This document shows, in pieces, positions 1 through 7,226 of a DNA stretch of 64,000 nucleotides. A program made the position numbers and the translations under genes. The DNA is from Natronococcus amylolyticus DSM 10524. Its GTDB lineage: Archaea > Halobacteriota > Halobacteria > Halobacteriales > Natrialbaceae. The notes beneath the pieces are model-generated. The model worked only from the letters and a program-made list of their open reading frames with translations. It was not told the origin of the DNA and did not search any database. The DNA lies in NCBI RefSeq assembly GCF_000337675.1, contig NZ_AOIB01000014.1, positions 151,352-215,351 on the forward strand, given 5' to 3'. Position 1 is the first letter of the stretch. Each line of letters opens with the position of its first letter.

Positions 1-732
1 GAAGAGCTCGCGCCACTCGTGGAGCTGTTCCTCGTCGGGAACTCGAACCGCGACGTGGTGGATCGTTCCCGGTCCCTCGCGGCCGAACGGAGCGTCTCGA
101 GCGAGCACGTCGACGACGGTCGCCCGCGACCCCGACGCGCGATAGCGCACGCGGTCGCCCTCCTCGCCGACGGCGTCGAAGCCGAGCGTCTCGAGCGTGC
201 CCGCCGTCGCGTACGGGTTGACCGACAGGAGCGAGACGCCGTGGAGTTCCCGGATCGAGGCAGCGCGAGGAATCGTCGCCTCGGGTCGCGAGCGCTCGTC
301 GGTCAACGCTATCGCTTCCCGACCGTCGCCGTCGGAGGTGACGGCCAGCTCGAGGCGCGTTCCCGACGGATCCCGAAACTCGAGCGCCCGCTCGCCGAAT
401 CGTTCGGACGGCCCCTCGACCGCGACGTCGTAGCTCTCGAGTCGCGCTCGCCAGTACTCGAGGCTACCCTCGGGAACGGCGAACGCGACCGAGGCGACCT
501 GGGGCGTCCCGATCCGTCCCGGGTCGGCGTGGGGGTCGGGGAAGCAGGTGAACACCGTCCCCGGGGAGCCCCGCTCGTCGCCGAAGTAGAGGTGGTGCTG
601 GAGGATATCCTCGAAGTTCACCGTCAGTGCGGAAAGGTCGAGTCCGAGTACCCCGGCGTAGAAGTCGATCGCCGCCTGTCCGTCGCCGACGATTCCGGTC
701 ACGTGGTGGAGCCCGGGCGTGTCGGTGAGCAT
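1..732 (-). CDS. VOC-family ring-cleaving dioxygenase, 3' end cut by window edge
   Basis: The frame is open from an ATG at 732 to base 1 (244 codons) with no stop, so the C-terminus lies outside the window. The N-terminus has a vicinal-oxygen-chelate half (LHHVTGIVGD, then DFYAGVLGLDL). A second half begins near residue 145 (IRELHGVSLLSVNPYAT) and a further GTIHHVAVRVPD motif lies near residue 225. Repeated betaalphabetabetabeta modules with a conserved His at the start of each module are typical of the MhqO/YkcA-type ring-cleaving dioxygenases, usually about 310-320 residues. The family binds a divalent metal and cleaves hydroquinone- or catechol-like rings; the substrate cannot be told here. 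Glyoxalase-like relatives are the alternative. No partner gene is visible. Confidence 0.85.
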   Translation of the reverse strand, partial: MLTDTPGLHHVTGIVGDGQAAIDFYAGVLGLDLSALTVNFEDILQHHLYFGDERGSPGTVFTCFPDPHADPGRIGTPQVASVAFAVPEGSLEYWRARLESYDVAVEGPSERFGERALEFRDPSGTRLELAVTSDGDGREAIALTDERSRPEATIPRAASIRELHGVSLLSVNPYATAGTLETLGFDAVGEEGDRVRYRASGSRATVVDVLARDAPFGREGPGTIHHVAVRVPDEEQLHEWRELF

Positions 733-866
733 CGCTCGAGGGTTCGGGGGCGGCGCTGATAGCCCTCCCGGTCGTTCGCCCCTGCGTGGCGGTGCGTCGG
801 CAGCACCGGCGAACCGATCGCTCGTCTGACGAATCGTTAAGTATCGCGGCCGACGAGTATGGAGCG

Positions 867-1268
867 ATGGGCAACAAGAACAAAACGATCTCGTTTCGCG
901 TGAGCGAGGACGCCTTCGAGTCGCTCCAGGAGATCGCCGAAGAGCGCGACATCTCGTTGTCCGCCGTCTTCCGGGACTACGTCGACCAGCTCGTCGACCA
1001 CGACGGCCAGGTCGCGGTCGTCCCCGAGGCCGACCTCGAGGCCCGCGCCGAGGGAGACGAGGACCTCGCCTTTCCCCCGACCGTCGAGGTGCCCAAGAGT
1101 TTCATCCGCGAACACGAACGCCTCGAGCTCGAGGCCGACCACCTCCGCGAACAGCTAGACGAGTACAAATCCTACGTCACCGAGCTCCAGGACCGCCTCG
1201 AAGGCGAGGATGAGGTGCTCCTGCTAGACGATCTGGACGACACCGACGAACCCTCGCAGCTGCGCTAG
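867..1268 (+). CDS. Ribbon-helix-helix protein with coiled-coil tail
   Basis: The 133-residue product starts at the ATG at 867, preceded by GGAGCG. Residues 5-45 (NKTISFRVSED, then LQEIAEERDISLSAVFRDYV) fit the MetJ/Arc ribbon-helix-helix fold: a beta strand carrying the DNA-contacting residues followed by two helices. Residues about 70-118 are rich in Glu, Leu and Arg in a heptad-like pattern and probably form a coiled coil. The last 15 residues are an acidic tail. It is probably a dimeric DNA-binding regulator or a chromatin-associated protein. Targets are unknown and no antitoxin partner is adjacent. A longer upstream in-frame start (786) exists, but its translation is Arg-rich and unlike protein. 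Confidence 0.8.
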   Translation: MGNKNKTISFRVSEDAFESLQEIAEERDISLSAVFRDYVDQLVDHDGQVAVVPEADLEARAEGDEDLAFPPTVEVPKSFIREHERLELEADHLREQLDEYKSYVTELQDRLEGEDEVLLLDDLDDTDEPSQLR

Positions 1269-1348
1269 TACGGCCTACTGTAACTCATGCCGTGCAACCG
1301 CGACCGCCCTGCGGTTACATCGGTACAGTGGTACAGCAGACCGTCTGA

Positions 1349-1804
1349 CTACCTCGCGAGATCCCGCTTCGATCGCCGGATCTTCTCCTGGGTTTCCTGC
1401 GTTCCCTCGACCTCAGCGAGCCCTTCCGCGGCCTCGAGGGTACGGATACCGCTGTCCAGAAATGAGAGGACGTCGCCGGAGTACGCATAGACCATGTAGT
1501 CGTCGGTCATCACGTCGACGATGGCGTCGGGGCCCAGCCCCTGGGCGCGAAGCTCGAGTAGGTAACGGACGAACTTCCGCTCGGGACAGCCACAGTAGGG
1601 GTTGTTGTCGCAGCCGCAGTCGAGGAAATCACTCGAGAAGTCGAGCACCCGCTCCTGGGTGGCCTCGTCGAGTTTCTCGAGACCCTCACCCTGAAAGAGG
1701 ATGTCCAGCGTCGCGCCCTTGAACGCCCCCTTCGGGATGTTCGTCTCGAGCTGGGAGGCGAGCTGGCGGTGGTTCTTGACGTAGATCTTGTCGGTGATAG
1801 CCAC
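1349..1804 (-). CDS. Cysteine-cluster protein, DUF5814-like
   Basis: A 151-residue soluble acidic protein. Residues about 62-73 carry a compact CxC-x5-CxC cluster (CGCDNNPYCGC), suggesting a zinc or other metal site. A helical region follows with the motif KFVRYLLELRAQGLGPDAIV. I recall near-identical haloarchaeal proteins annotated with a DUF5814 domain, a segment also found as an extension of DEAD/DEAH helicases, but that is memory rather than a search. No enzymatic function can be assigned. It stands alone; the 5' side faces a repeat-rich gap before tRNA-His. Confidence 0.85.
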   Translation of the reverse strand: MAITDKIYVKNHRQLASQLETNIPKGAFKGATLDILFQGEGLEKLDEATQERVLDFSSDFLDCGCDNNPYCGCPERKFVRYLLELRAQGLGPDAIVDVMTDDYMVYAYSGDVLSFLDSGIRTLEAAEGLAEVEGTQETQEKIRRSKRDLAR

Positions 1805-1850
1805 GGCGTTGCTCGGGGTAGGGGCGGTCGGCCAAAAAGCGTCTCGGTTG

Positions 1851-1886
1851 CGCAGTTTGAAGCGAGCGTAGCGAGCGAGAACTGCG
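1851..1886. repeat. Hairpin with GAGCGTAGCGAG loop core
   Basis: CGCAGTT (1851-1857) pairs with AACTGCG (1880-1886). The loop contains two GCGAGC words around GTA. It resembles the hairpins found downstream of the tRNA genes in this window and lies about 200 bp upstream of tRNA-His. Confidence 0.7.
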
Positions 1887-1894
1887 TACGGCGA

Positions 1895-1915
1895 GCGGGG
1901 AACGAAGTGACCCGC
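1895..1915. repeat. Hairpin with GAACGAAGTGA loop
   Basis: GCGGG (1895-1899) pairs with CCCGC (1911-1915) around an 11-nt loop GAACGAAGTGA. The reverse complement of this loop, TCACTTCGTTC, matches the loop family seen in the tRNA 3' flanks. Confidence 0.7.
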
Positions 1916-1941
1916 GAGCGTGCGCGGAGAACTGAGAAGAC

Positions 1942-1986
1942 GAAGCCGAACAGGACGAAACCGAACAGGGCGAAGCCGAACCGCAA
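1942..1986. repeat. 15-bp tandem repeat, three units
   Basis: Three adjacent 15-bp units begin at 1942, 1957 and 1972 (GAAGCCGAACAGGAC and close variants). The third unit diverges at its end. The array lies in the non-coding gap 1805-2090, which otherwise holds the two hairpins above and no convincing gene. Confidence 0.75.
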
Positions 1987-2090
1987 TCGGAGACGTGGCG
2001 GTCGAAAACGCACGACATGGAGTCGCACGCTCCCGTCCTCGAGTCGTAACGTATTTCAGGCCAACCGCGTGTAGGAATAGGTGTAAGCGT

Positions 2091-2163
2091 GTCCGGGTTG
2101 GGGTAGTGGTTATCCTTCAGCCTTGTGGAGGCTGAGACGCGGGTTCGATTCTCGCACCCGGAC
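2091..2163 (+). tRNA. tRNA-His (anticodon GTG)
   Basis: A complete cloverleaf without intron. The acceptor TCCGGGT pairs with ACCCGGA, and the encoded extra G at -1 faces discriminator C73, the histidine identity pair. The D arm is GGGT/ATCC. The anticodon stem CAGCC/GGCTG has loop TTGTGGA, so the anticodon is GTG. The T arm is GCGGG/CTCGC with loop TTCGATT. CCA is not encoded. A run of six T follows at once. Confidence 0.97.
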
Positions 2164-2169
2164 TTTTTT
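2164..2169 (+). terminator. T-run terminator after tRNA-His
   Basis: Six consecutive T directly follow the last base of tRNA-His, as expected for an archaeal oligo-U terminator. It is the only clean T-run behind a tRNA in the window. Confidence 0.6.
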
Positions 2170-2208
2170 ACGACGACCGAAGGGAGGAGTGGAAAAGCCG
2201 GAAGGCGA

Positions 2209-2274
2209 GATCGAACTAGACGAGTCGCGCGCAGCGTAGCGAGCACGTCTCGGCGGAGTTCGATTCTCGCACCC
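2209..2274. repeat. Palindromic element carrying a copy of the tRNA-His 3' end
   Basis: Bases 2258-2274 repeat 17 nt of the tRNA-His T arm and acceptor (2143-2159) exactly. An inverted arm ATCGAACT (2210-2217) pairs with AGTTCGAT (2257-2264). Inside, AGACG/CGTCT encloses a GCGCAGCGTAGCGAGC core. The rest of the gap, 2275-2608, shows no gene or other structure that I can support. Confidence 0.75.
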
Positions 2275-2608
2275 AAATCTTCTGGCAACGAACCGAGCGA
2301 GAATCAGACAGGTCCTTGGAGAATCGATCGAAGCTGGTGTCCTCCGTCGAGAGCAGCGGAAAACCACTACAGGCCTCGTGCTTCCGGAAGAATATCGTTC
2401 GCTCTCTCCCTCGAGCCGAACACACGGGATCGCCACCCCCTCCCCAGCCGACTCGTTCGTTCGCGGTCTTCAACCGCTCGCTCACTCGCCCCTCACGTGG
2501 TTTCGAACCGCAGTTCGCCGTCGGCTCACTGCAGTTCAGCACGCGCCACCGCAATCACCAGCAAAACGGAACTCGTTCAGGGATCGGCCAGGCGGCCGTC
2601 TCACGACG

Positions 2609-2947
2609 TTACAGCGGTGCGCCGGCCAGCACAAGCGTCGCTCGCTTGTCCCCAGCATTGCGGATCTGGCGCGACTCCTCGGGGTCGAGTCGGATCGCGT
2701 CCCCGCCCTCGAGCGGGACCGACTCCTCGCCGACGCTCACCTCGACGCTGCCCTCGACGACGTAGTACACTTCCTCCTGGCCAGTCTCGGTCTCGTCGTG
2801 TTCCTTGCCCTCGACGCCGGACTCGAGCTCGAGCACCGAGAGGCCGAGTTCCTCGGTTTCGAGCCCCTCTTTCAGAAACCACATTCCGCCGGCGTCCTCG
2901 GGGATAATCGACTCGACGTCACTTCGCGAGGCAGTGTCGTAGCCCAT
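2609..2947 (-). CDS. Small single-domain cupin protein
   Basis: Starting at the ATG at 2947 gives 112 residues, beginning MGYDTASRSDVESI. The body is one cupin beta barrel: GKEHDETETGQEEVYYVVEG (motif 1, with the His and Glu metal ligands), then SVPLEGGDAIRLDPEESRQI (motif 2, where the usual His is not obvious). Such proteins are dioxygenases, isomerases or sensors; the specificity is unknown. An upstream in-frame start at 2974 adds nine residues and is less likely. It lies 3' of the aldo/keto reductase on the same strand with a 42-bp gap, so the two may be co-transcribed. Confidence 0.85.
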   Translation of the reverse strand: MGYDTASRSDVESIIPEDAGGMWFLKEGLETEELGLSVLELESGVEGKEHDETETGQEEVYYVVEGSVEVSVGEESVPLEGGDAIRLDPEESRQIRNAGDKRATLVLAGAPL

Positions 2948-2989
2948 AGCTGAACCGTCTCGAGAAGCGACCAAAAGGGTGCCGACGAC

Positions 2990-3838
2990 TCAGTTCTCGA
3001 GGTCCGTAATCCGAGCGACCTCGTCGTCGGACAACGAGAGCTGCGACGCCGCGAGGTTCGACTCGAGGTGGTCGGGATCGGAGGTCCCTGGAATCGGGAG
3101 GATCACGTCGGATCGCTCGAGCAGCCACGCCAGCGCGACCTGGCGCCGGGTCGCGTCGTGGTCCTCGGCGATCCCGTCGAGGGCCTCGCCGTGACTCCCG
3201 AGGTCGTCGCCGTTGATCGGCGCCCACGGAATGAAGCCGATGCCGTACTCCTCGCAGGCCTCGAGGACGTCGACTTCTTCGCGGTCGCCGACGTTGAATC
3301 GGTTCTGGACCGTCGCGACGTCGACGTGCTCGCGGGCCGTCTCGAGCTGGTCGACGGAGACGTTGCTCAGTCCGACCTGCTCGACGAGTCCCTCGTCTTT
3401 CAGCTCGGCGAACGCCCGTACCGAGTCCTCGAAGGGCGTGTCGGGGTCGGGGCTGTGGAACTGGTAGAGATCGATCGTGTCGGCCCGGAGCCGATCGAGC
3501 GAACAGAGGACCTGGTTGCGGATGTAATCGGGGTTGCCGTGGCTGAGCCACTCACCCTCGCGGTTGCGCAGCAGTCCTGCCTTCGAGGCCACGAGGACGT
3601 CGTCGGGATCGTCGAGCGCTTCACCGATGAGCCGTTCGCTGACGCCCGGGCCGTAGGAGTCTGCGGTGTCGATGAAGTCGACCCCTTGCTCGACGGCGGT
3701 CCGAACCAGCTCGCGGGCGGCATCCTCGTCGTCGGGCGGGCCGATGATCTCCTCGCCGCAGAGGCGCATCGCGCCGAATCCGAGTCGGTGGACGGTTTTC
3801 GAGCCGATCTCGAAGGTGTCGCTTTCATTCCGGGTCAC
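2990..3838 (-). CDS. Aldo/keto reductase
   Basis: A protein of about 282 residues with the complete AKR TIM barrel. The signature FIDTADSYG supplies the catalytic Asp and Tyr, VASKAG the Lys and LYQFHSPD the His of the tetrad. The NADP-binding C-terminal part has ILPIPGTS and SLSDDEVARI. It reduces carbonyls or oxidises alcohols with NAD(P)H; the natural substrate is not predictable. I chose the GTG at 3838 (VTRNESDTFEIG...), because the 21 residues added by the earlier GTG at 3901 are Pro/Arg/Ser-rich and absent from the family core. The gene follows the beta-helix gene on the same strand. Confidence 0.9.
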   Translation of the reverse strand: MTRNESDTFEIGSKTVHRLGFGAMRLCGEEIIGPPDDEDAARELVRTAVEQGVDFIDTADSYGPGVSERLIGEALDDPDDVLVASKAGLLRNREGEWLSHGNPDYIRNQVLCSLDRLRADTIDLYQFHSPDPDTPFEDSVRAFAELKDEGLVEQVGLSNVSVDQLETAREHVDVATVQNRFNVGDREEVDVLEACEEYGIGFIPWAPINGDDLGSHGEALDGIAEDHDATRRQVALAWLLERSDVILPIPGTSDPDHLESNLAASQLSLSDDEVARITDLEN

Positions 3839-3909
3839 GGTAGCAGTACCGGAACGAGGGGGGTTAACAGTTGACCGCTCGCTTGCCGGCTGCGGCCGCA
3901 CGGGGGTCG

Positions 3910-4809
3910 TTATCCAGTTTCTTCGACGTCCCCGTCGACCTCGGTTCGAGGACCGAGGGTTACCGTTCGGCCGACGACATCGTCGTCGACGTAGCTTCGG
4001 GTGCCGATCTCGACGCTGTCGGTAGCCTCGACGCTGTCGTCGACGTACCCGTCGGCGCCGATCGAGACGTCGCCGCTACCCTCCACGTCGTCGTCGAAGT
4101 ACGCGTTGTCGCCGACCTCGACGTTTCCGATAACGTCGACGCTGTCCTCGAACGAGACGTCGTCGTCGGCCAGCAACCCCCCAGTCGCTTCGACGCCGCC
4201 GACCGTCGATCCCGACCCGATCGAAACGGTCTCGACGGCGTCGACCTCGCCGCCGACCTCGACGACGTCGGCGAGGTCGATGCCGCGGGTCGTCTCCAGG
4301 TCACCGTCGACGGCGGTCCCGCGCTCGAGTCGTATCTCGCCGTCGCTCTCGAGGCTATCGTCGACGTATCCGTTGGTTCCGATCTCGAGATCGCCGCCAG
4401 CAGCGGCGGAGTCGTCGAAGTAGACGCCGTCGCCGACGGATAGCGCTCCGCCCGCGGAGACATCGTCGTCGAAGGATGCCTCGTCGCCAACGGTCAGATC
4501 GCCGTCGACGGAGACGCTGTCGTCGAACGTGACGCTCGAACCGGCGGTTACCGAGTCGGCGGTCAGTTCGCCGTCGATCACGACCGCGGACTCGAGCTCG
4601 ACCGCACCGGTCGCCTCGAGGTCGCCGTCGACCTCGACACCCCCGCGAACGACGACGTCACCGACGTGGTCGACGTCGTCGTCGGTATCGGTAGCGATCT
4701 CGAGCGCGCTCGGATCGTCCGCTGCGACGGAACCAGCGGCAGTTCCGATTCCGACGATGCTCGCTCCGAGTGCCGCCAGCGACTGTCGGCGGGACAGGTC
4801 TTGTTCCAT
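3910..4809 (-). CDS. Tat-exported parallel beta-helix protein (bactofilin-like repeats)
   Basis: 299 residues from the ATG at 4809. A twin-arginine signal (LSRRQSLAALGASIVGIGTA) is followed by more than a dozen short repeats of the type 'GDLEVGD.AYFDDDV', e.g. VYFDDSAAAG, GYVDDSLES and AYFDDDVEGSG. Alternating small/hydrophobic and Asp/Gly residues every 6-8 positions predict a long parallel beta helix, as in bactofilin/polymer-forming proteins. Bactofilins are cytosolic, so Tat export of such a repeat is notable. It has no catalytic motif and no Cys. The likely role is a surface or scaffold fibre (inference). The gap 4810-5078 has an AT-rich promoter-like stretch next to this gene. Confidence 0.8.
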   Translation of the reverse strand: MEQDLSRRQSLAALGASIVGIGTAAGSVAADDPSALEIATDTDDDVDHVGDVVVRGGVEVDGDLEATGAVELESAVVIDGELTADSVTAGSSVTFDDSVSVDGDLTVGDEASFDDDVSAGGALSVGDGVYFDDSAAAGGDLEIGTNGYVDDSLESDGEIRLERGTAVDGDLETTRGIDLADVVEVGGEVDAVETVSIGSGSTVGGVEATGGLLADDDVSFEDSVDVIGNVEVGDNAYFDDDVEGSGDVSIGADGYVDDSVEATDSVEIGTRSYVDDDVVGRTVTLGPRTEVDGDVEETG

Positions 4810-5078
4810 AGGATACAACCATTTCTATACATAATCAAAATAGATCGTCCGGAGAGTGCAAGTCGGCCATACGTTGCAATTCGTACGGGTCGAGGGGCCC
4901 GGCCGGGGACACTGTTCGGCAGCTGCTCGCCGCGAGAAACGCGTCGAAAAAGCAACGACGTTGTACGAAAGTCGTGCCGAATGTCCGACCCGATTCTGCG
5001 CGCTCCGATCACTTCGACTCGTTGCAAAACTGGAGGCCGTTCGATTGCGCGATTGCGCGGATCCGCCGAGGCTCTACG

Positions 5079-5471
5079 TCACAGTTCGGGAAACTCCCGC
5101 TGATACTCCGTACCGTCGAGTCGGTCCTCCCGCAGCGGCCAGAAGGCGAGCAGCGTCGCCGTCTCTCCCTCGAGCGCCCGCGAGGTGTGGGGAATCTCGG
5201 GCGGGATCGCCAGCGTGTCGTAGGGCTCGAGTTCGACCCGTTCGCCGTCGACGAGGAAGTCGAGCCGGCCCTCGACGAGCATGTTCATCTGCTCGTAGGG
5301 ATGGGTGTGTGGCTCGCCGTCGGGCTTCTCGGGGCCGATCTGCGAGAAGCCGATCAGCTGGTCGATGCCGCGAAAGACCACCTGCTGGAAGCCGGGCTCG
5401 TCGCGGTAGGGTTCGACGCTCTCGAGGTTGTACACCGACGGAATCTCCGATCGGTCGTAGTCGCGTGGCAT
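5079..5471 (-). CDS. Cupin-domain protein with HTHPYEQ metal motif
   Basis: 130 residues, a single cupin barrel. Motif 1 is EPHTHPYEQMNMLVEG, giving His-x-His and Glu/Gln metal ligands; motif 2 is LAIPPEIPHTSRAL with the final His. This set (two His, an acidic or amide residue, a distal His) fits a metal-dependent cupin of the quercetinase/phosphomannose isomerase-like class. The true substrate is unknown. It is transcribed alone and is not a close copy of the cupin at 2609, whose second motif is different. Confidence 0.85.
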   Translation of the reverse strand: MPRDYDRSEIPSVYNLESVEPYRDEPGFQQVVFRGIDQLIGFSQIGPEKPDGEPHTHPYEQMNMLVEGRLDFLVDGERVELEPYDTLAIPPEIPHTSRALEGETATLLAFWPLREDRLDGTEYQREFPEL

Positions 5472-5642
5472 GCGAAGGAATCTCGTTCATCCGGAGATAA
5501 GCGTATATGTTTCCGATCGAGACGGGCGGTGTCAGATCCCCGAGAAGCTCCGAATACCGTCGCGGTCCGGAGCCCGGAAGTGGCGAGCGCAGACGAAGTC
5601 AGATTCCACCGAATCGCGGCGGGCTCGGATCGACGTTTCGGG

Positions 5643-6059
5643 TCAGAACTCCTCGGCGGTGTCGATACCGACGACGACGCCGCGGTCGTCGTCCGCGAAG
5701 CGCTCGTCGACGTCGACGGCGTCGGCGAAGACGAGCTGGGCCTGTTCGGTGTGAGCGGATTCGAGCGCCGTCGCGACCTCGTCGGCGAACTCGAACTCCG
5801 CGAGTAGTTCGTCCCAGACGGCCGCCGGAACGCGGTACGCTCGCGTTCCGTCGACGGTAGCATAGTCGTGTTCTCGCTCGAGTTCGGCGTGGCGGCCGAT
5901 CAGCGTCGAGTGGAGAACGACGAGTCCGTCGGCGATCGCGGTCTCGTCGGCGTCCGAACGGTCCGCGACCCGCTCGAGTACGTCGTCGTCGATGGCCGAT
6001 TCGCCGGCTTCGGGCGACTGATCGTTGGACACGGGTGCGTCGACGTCCGCAGCGGCCAC
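5643..6059 (-). CDS. Hypothetical acidic haloarchaeal protein
   Basis: 138 residues from a GTG at 6059. The sequence is soluble, Ala/Asp/Glu-rich and helical at the N-terminus (DDDVLERVADRSDADETAIADGLVVLHSTLIGRH). A more ordered C-terminal part follows (TRAYRVPAAVWDELLAEFEF) and then QLVFADAVDVDERFADDDRG. Composition and third-position GC match real haloarchaeal coding sequence. I do not recognise the family and no motif suggests an activity. It sits between a cupin on the same strand and a divergent mini zinc-finger gene. Confidence 0.75.
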   Translation of the reverse strand: MAAADVDAPVSNDQSPEAGESAIDDDVLERVADRSDADETAIADGLVVLHSTLIGRHAELEREHDYATVDGTRAYRVPAAVWDELLAEFEFADEVATALESAHTEQAQLVFADAVDVDERFADDDRGVVVGIDTAEEF

Positions 6060-6147
6060 CAGTGTTGGGCTTGCAACCGTGTCGGTGCTCGGGCACGAAC
6101 GAGTTAGTCAACGGAAGCAACACCTACCTGAGAGTGGCGCATAGTCG

Positions 6148-6321
6148 ATGTCGATGCCCGGTTCCGACGACAGCCTCGAGTGTTCGAGCTGTACCACCGC
6201 GATCGACCGCGAGGACGCGATCCGAACGGAGACGATGGGCGGTCTCGATCCGATGCGGTGGCAGACGCTCTGCTGTCCGAACTGCGGGACTCGTCTGAAG
6301 ACGGTGTTCGTCGGGGAGTAG
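6148..6321 (+). CDS. 57-residue CPxCG-type zinc-finger micro-protein
   Basis: An ATG at 6148 opens 57 codons ending at TAG 6319-6321. Two zinc knuckles are visible: CSSC at residues 12-15 and CCPNCGTRL near residues 42-50. Together they form a four-Cys finger of the CPxCG type. Haloarchaea carry many such one-domain zinc-finger proteins of under 70 residues, some affecting swarming or biofilm; the function of this one is unknown. Composition is clearly protein-like (AIDREDAIRTET, then GLDPMRWQTL). It starts 88 bp after the divergent hypothetical gene and precedes the nitrile hydratase operon by 209 bp. It is easy to miss because of its size. Confidence 0.8.
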   Translation: MSMPGSDDSLECSSCTTAIDREDAIRTETMGGLDPMRWQTLCCPNCGTRLKTVFVGE

Positions 6322-6530
6322 CCAGCTACGCCACGGTCGGAGCTCGAACCAGAGTCTACGCGGGACGGTTCTCGAATCGCCGACGTGGGCGATTCATGCG
6401 CGTTGCACGTCGATCGCGCAGGCACGGGAACCGCCGGTGGATATGAACCCACTCGTTTGCGTCGAACGATCCTCGAACGGAGAGTCAGCGGGGCAAAGCT
6501 ACTTGCACGAGTGTTGCTAACACGACTGTC

Positions 6531-7226
6531 GTGAACGGTATCCACGACATGGGTGGGATGCACGGCTTCGGCCGCGTCCCCGTCGAGGACGACGCCCGGT
6601 TTCATGCGGAGTGGGAACGGATCGTCTTCGGGCTGGTTCGGACGGTACGCCCACAAGGTGTGTATAACATCGACGAGAGTCGATACGGGATCGAACGAAT
6701 GCCTCCGGCGGAGTATCTATCGGCCTCGTACTTCGAGCGGTGGCTGGCCAGTCTCGAGCGCAATCTCGTCGAAGCGGAGGTCCTCACCGAGGCGGAGATC
6801 GAAGCTGCTTACGAGCGTGCCCGTGACCTCGAGAAGCCGGGCGACCTCGTCCCCGAGCGCGAGGACCCCAAACTCGCCGCCCGCATCCGCGACGCGTTCG
6901 CGCAGCCGGCGTCGTTCGACCGGTCGGGAGGGGAGCCATCGTTTGCCGCGGGAGACCGCGTCCGGGTCCGGAACGCTCACCCGGAGGGGCACACGCGCTG
7001 TCCGCGGTACGTTCGGCGTACGTCCGGCGTGGTGCGGGAGGTCCACGGTCGACACGTCTTCCCCGATGCGAGGGTCGAAGGAGAGGACCGCGCCGAACCG
7101 CTGTACACCGTCGCGTTCGAGGCGACCGAGCTGTGGGGCCCCGACGCCGAGAACCCCGATGACACGGTCCACGTCGACCTCTGGGAACCGTACCTGCGAC
7201 CCGTCGGGGGTGGCGTCGATGAGTGA
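6531..7226 (+). CDS. nthB: Nitrile hydratase beta subunit
   Basis: 231 residues from a GTG, beginning MNGIHDMGGMHGFG, the hallmark N-terminus of nitrile hydratase beta. The N-terminal helical half (residues 1-110) wraps the alpha subunit. The C-terminal half is an SH3-like barrel: FAAGDRVRVRNAHPEGHTRCPRY, split here as GDRVRVRNAHPEGHTR and CPRYVRRTSG, ending VDLWEPYLRPVG. The alpha-beta enzyme hydrates nitriles to amides. The stop codon overlaps the alpha start by 8 bp, so translation is coupled. Beta-before-alpha order is the one known for cobalt-type operons. No amidase is visible nearby, so the fate of the amide is open. Confidence 0.95.
   Translation: MNGIHDMGGMHGFGRVPVEDDARFHAEWERIVFGLVRTVRPQGVYNIDESRYGIERMPPAEYLSASYFERWLASLERNLVEAEVLTEAEIEAAYERARDLEKPGDLVPEREDPKLAARIRDAFAQPASFDRSGGEPSFAAGDRVRVRNAHPEGHTRCPRYVRRTSGVVREVHGRHVFPDARVEGEDRAEPLYTVAFEATELWGPDAENPDDTVHVDLWEPYLRPVGGGVDE

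Noticed and set aside
2119-2999. Long overlapping frames on both strands around tRNA-His and the first cupin gene
   Set aside because: The translations are Arg/Ser/Pro-rich, cross the tRNA and repeats, and conflict with the cupin and reductase genes; they are shadows of GC-rich sequence.
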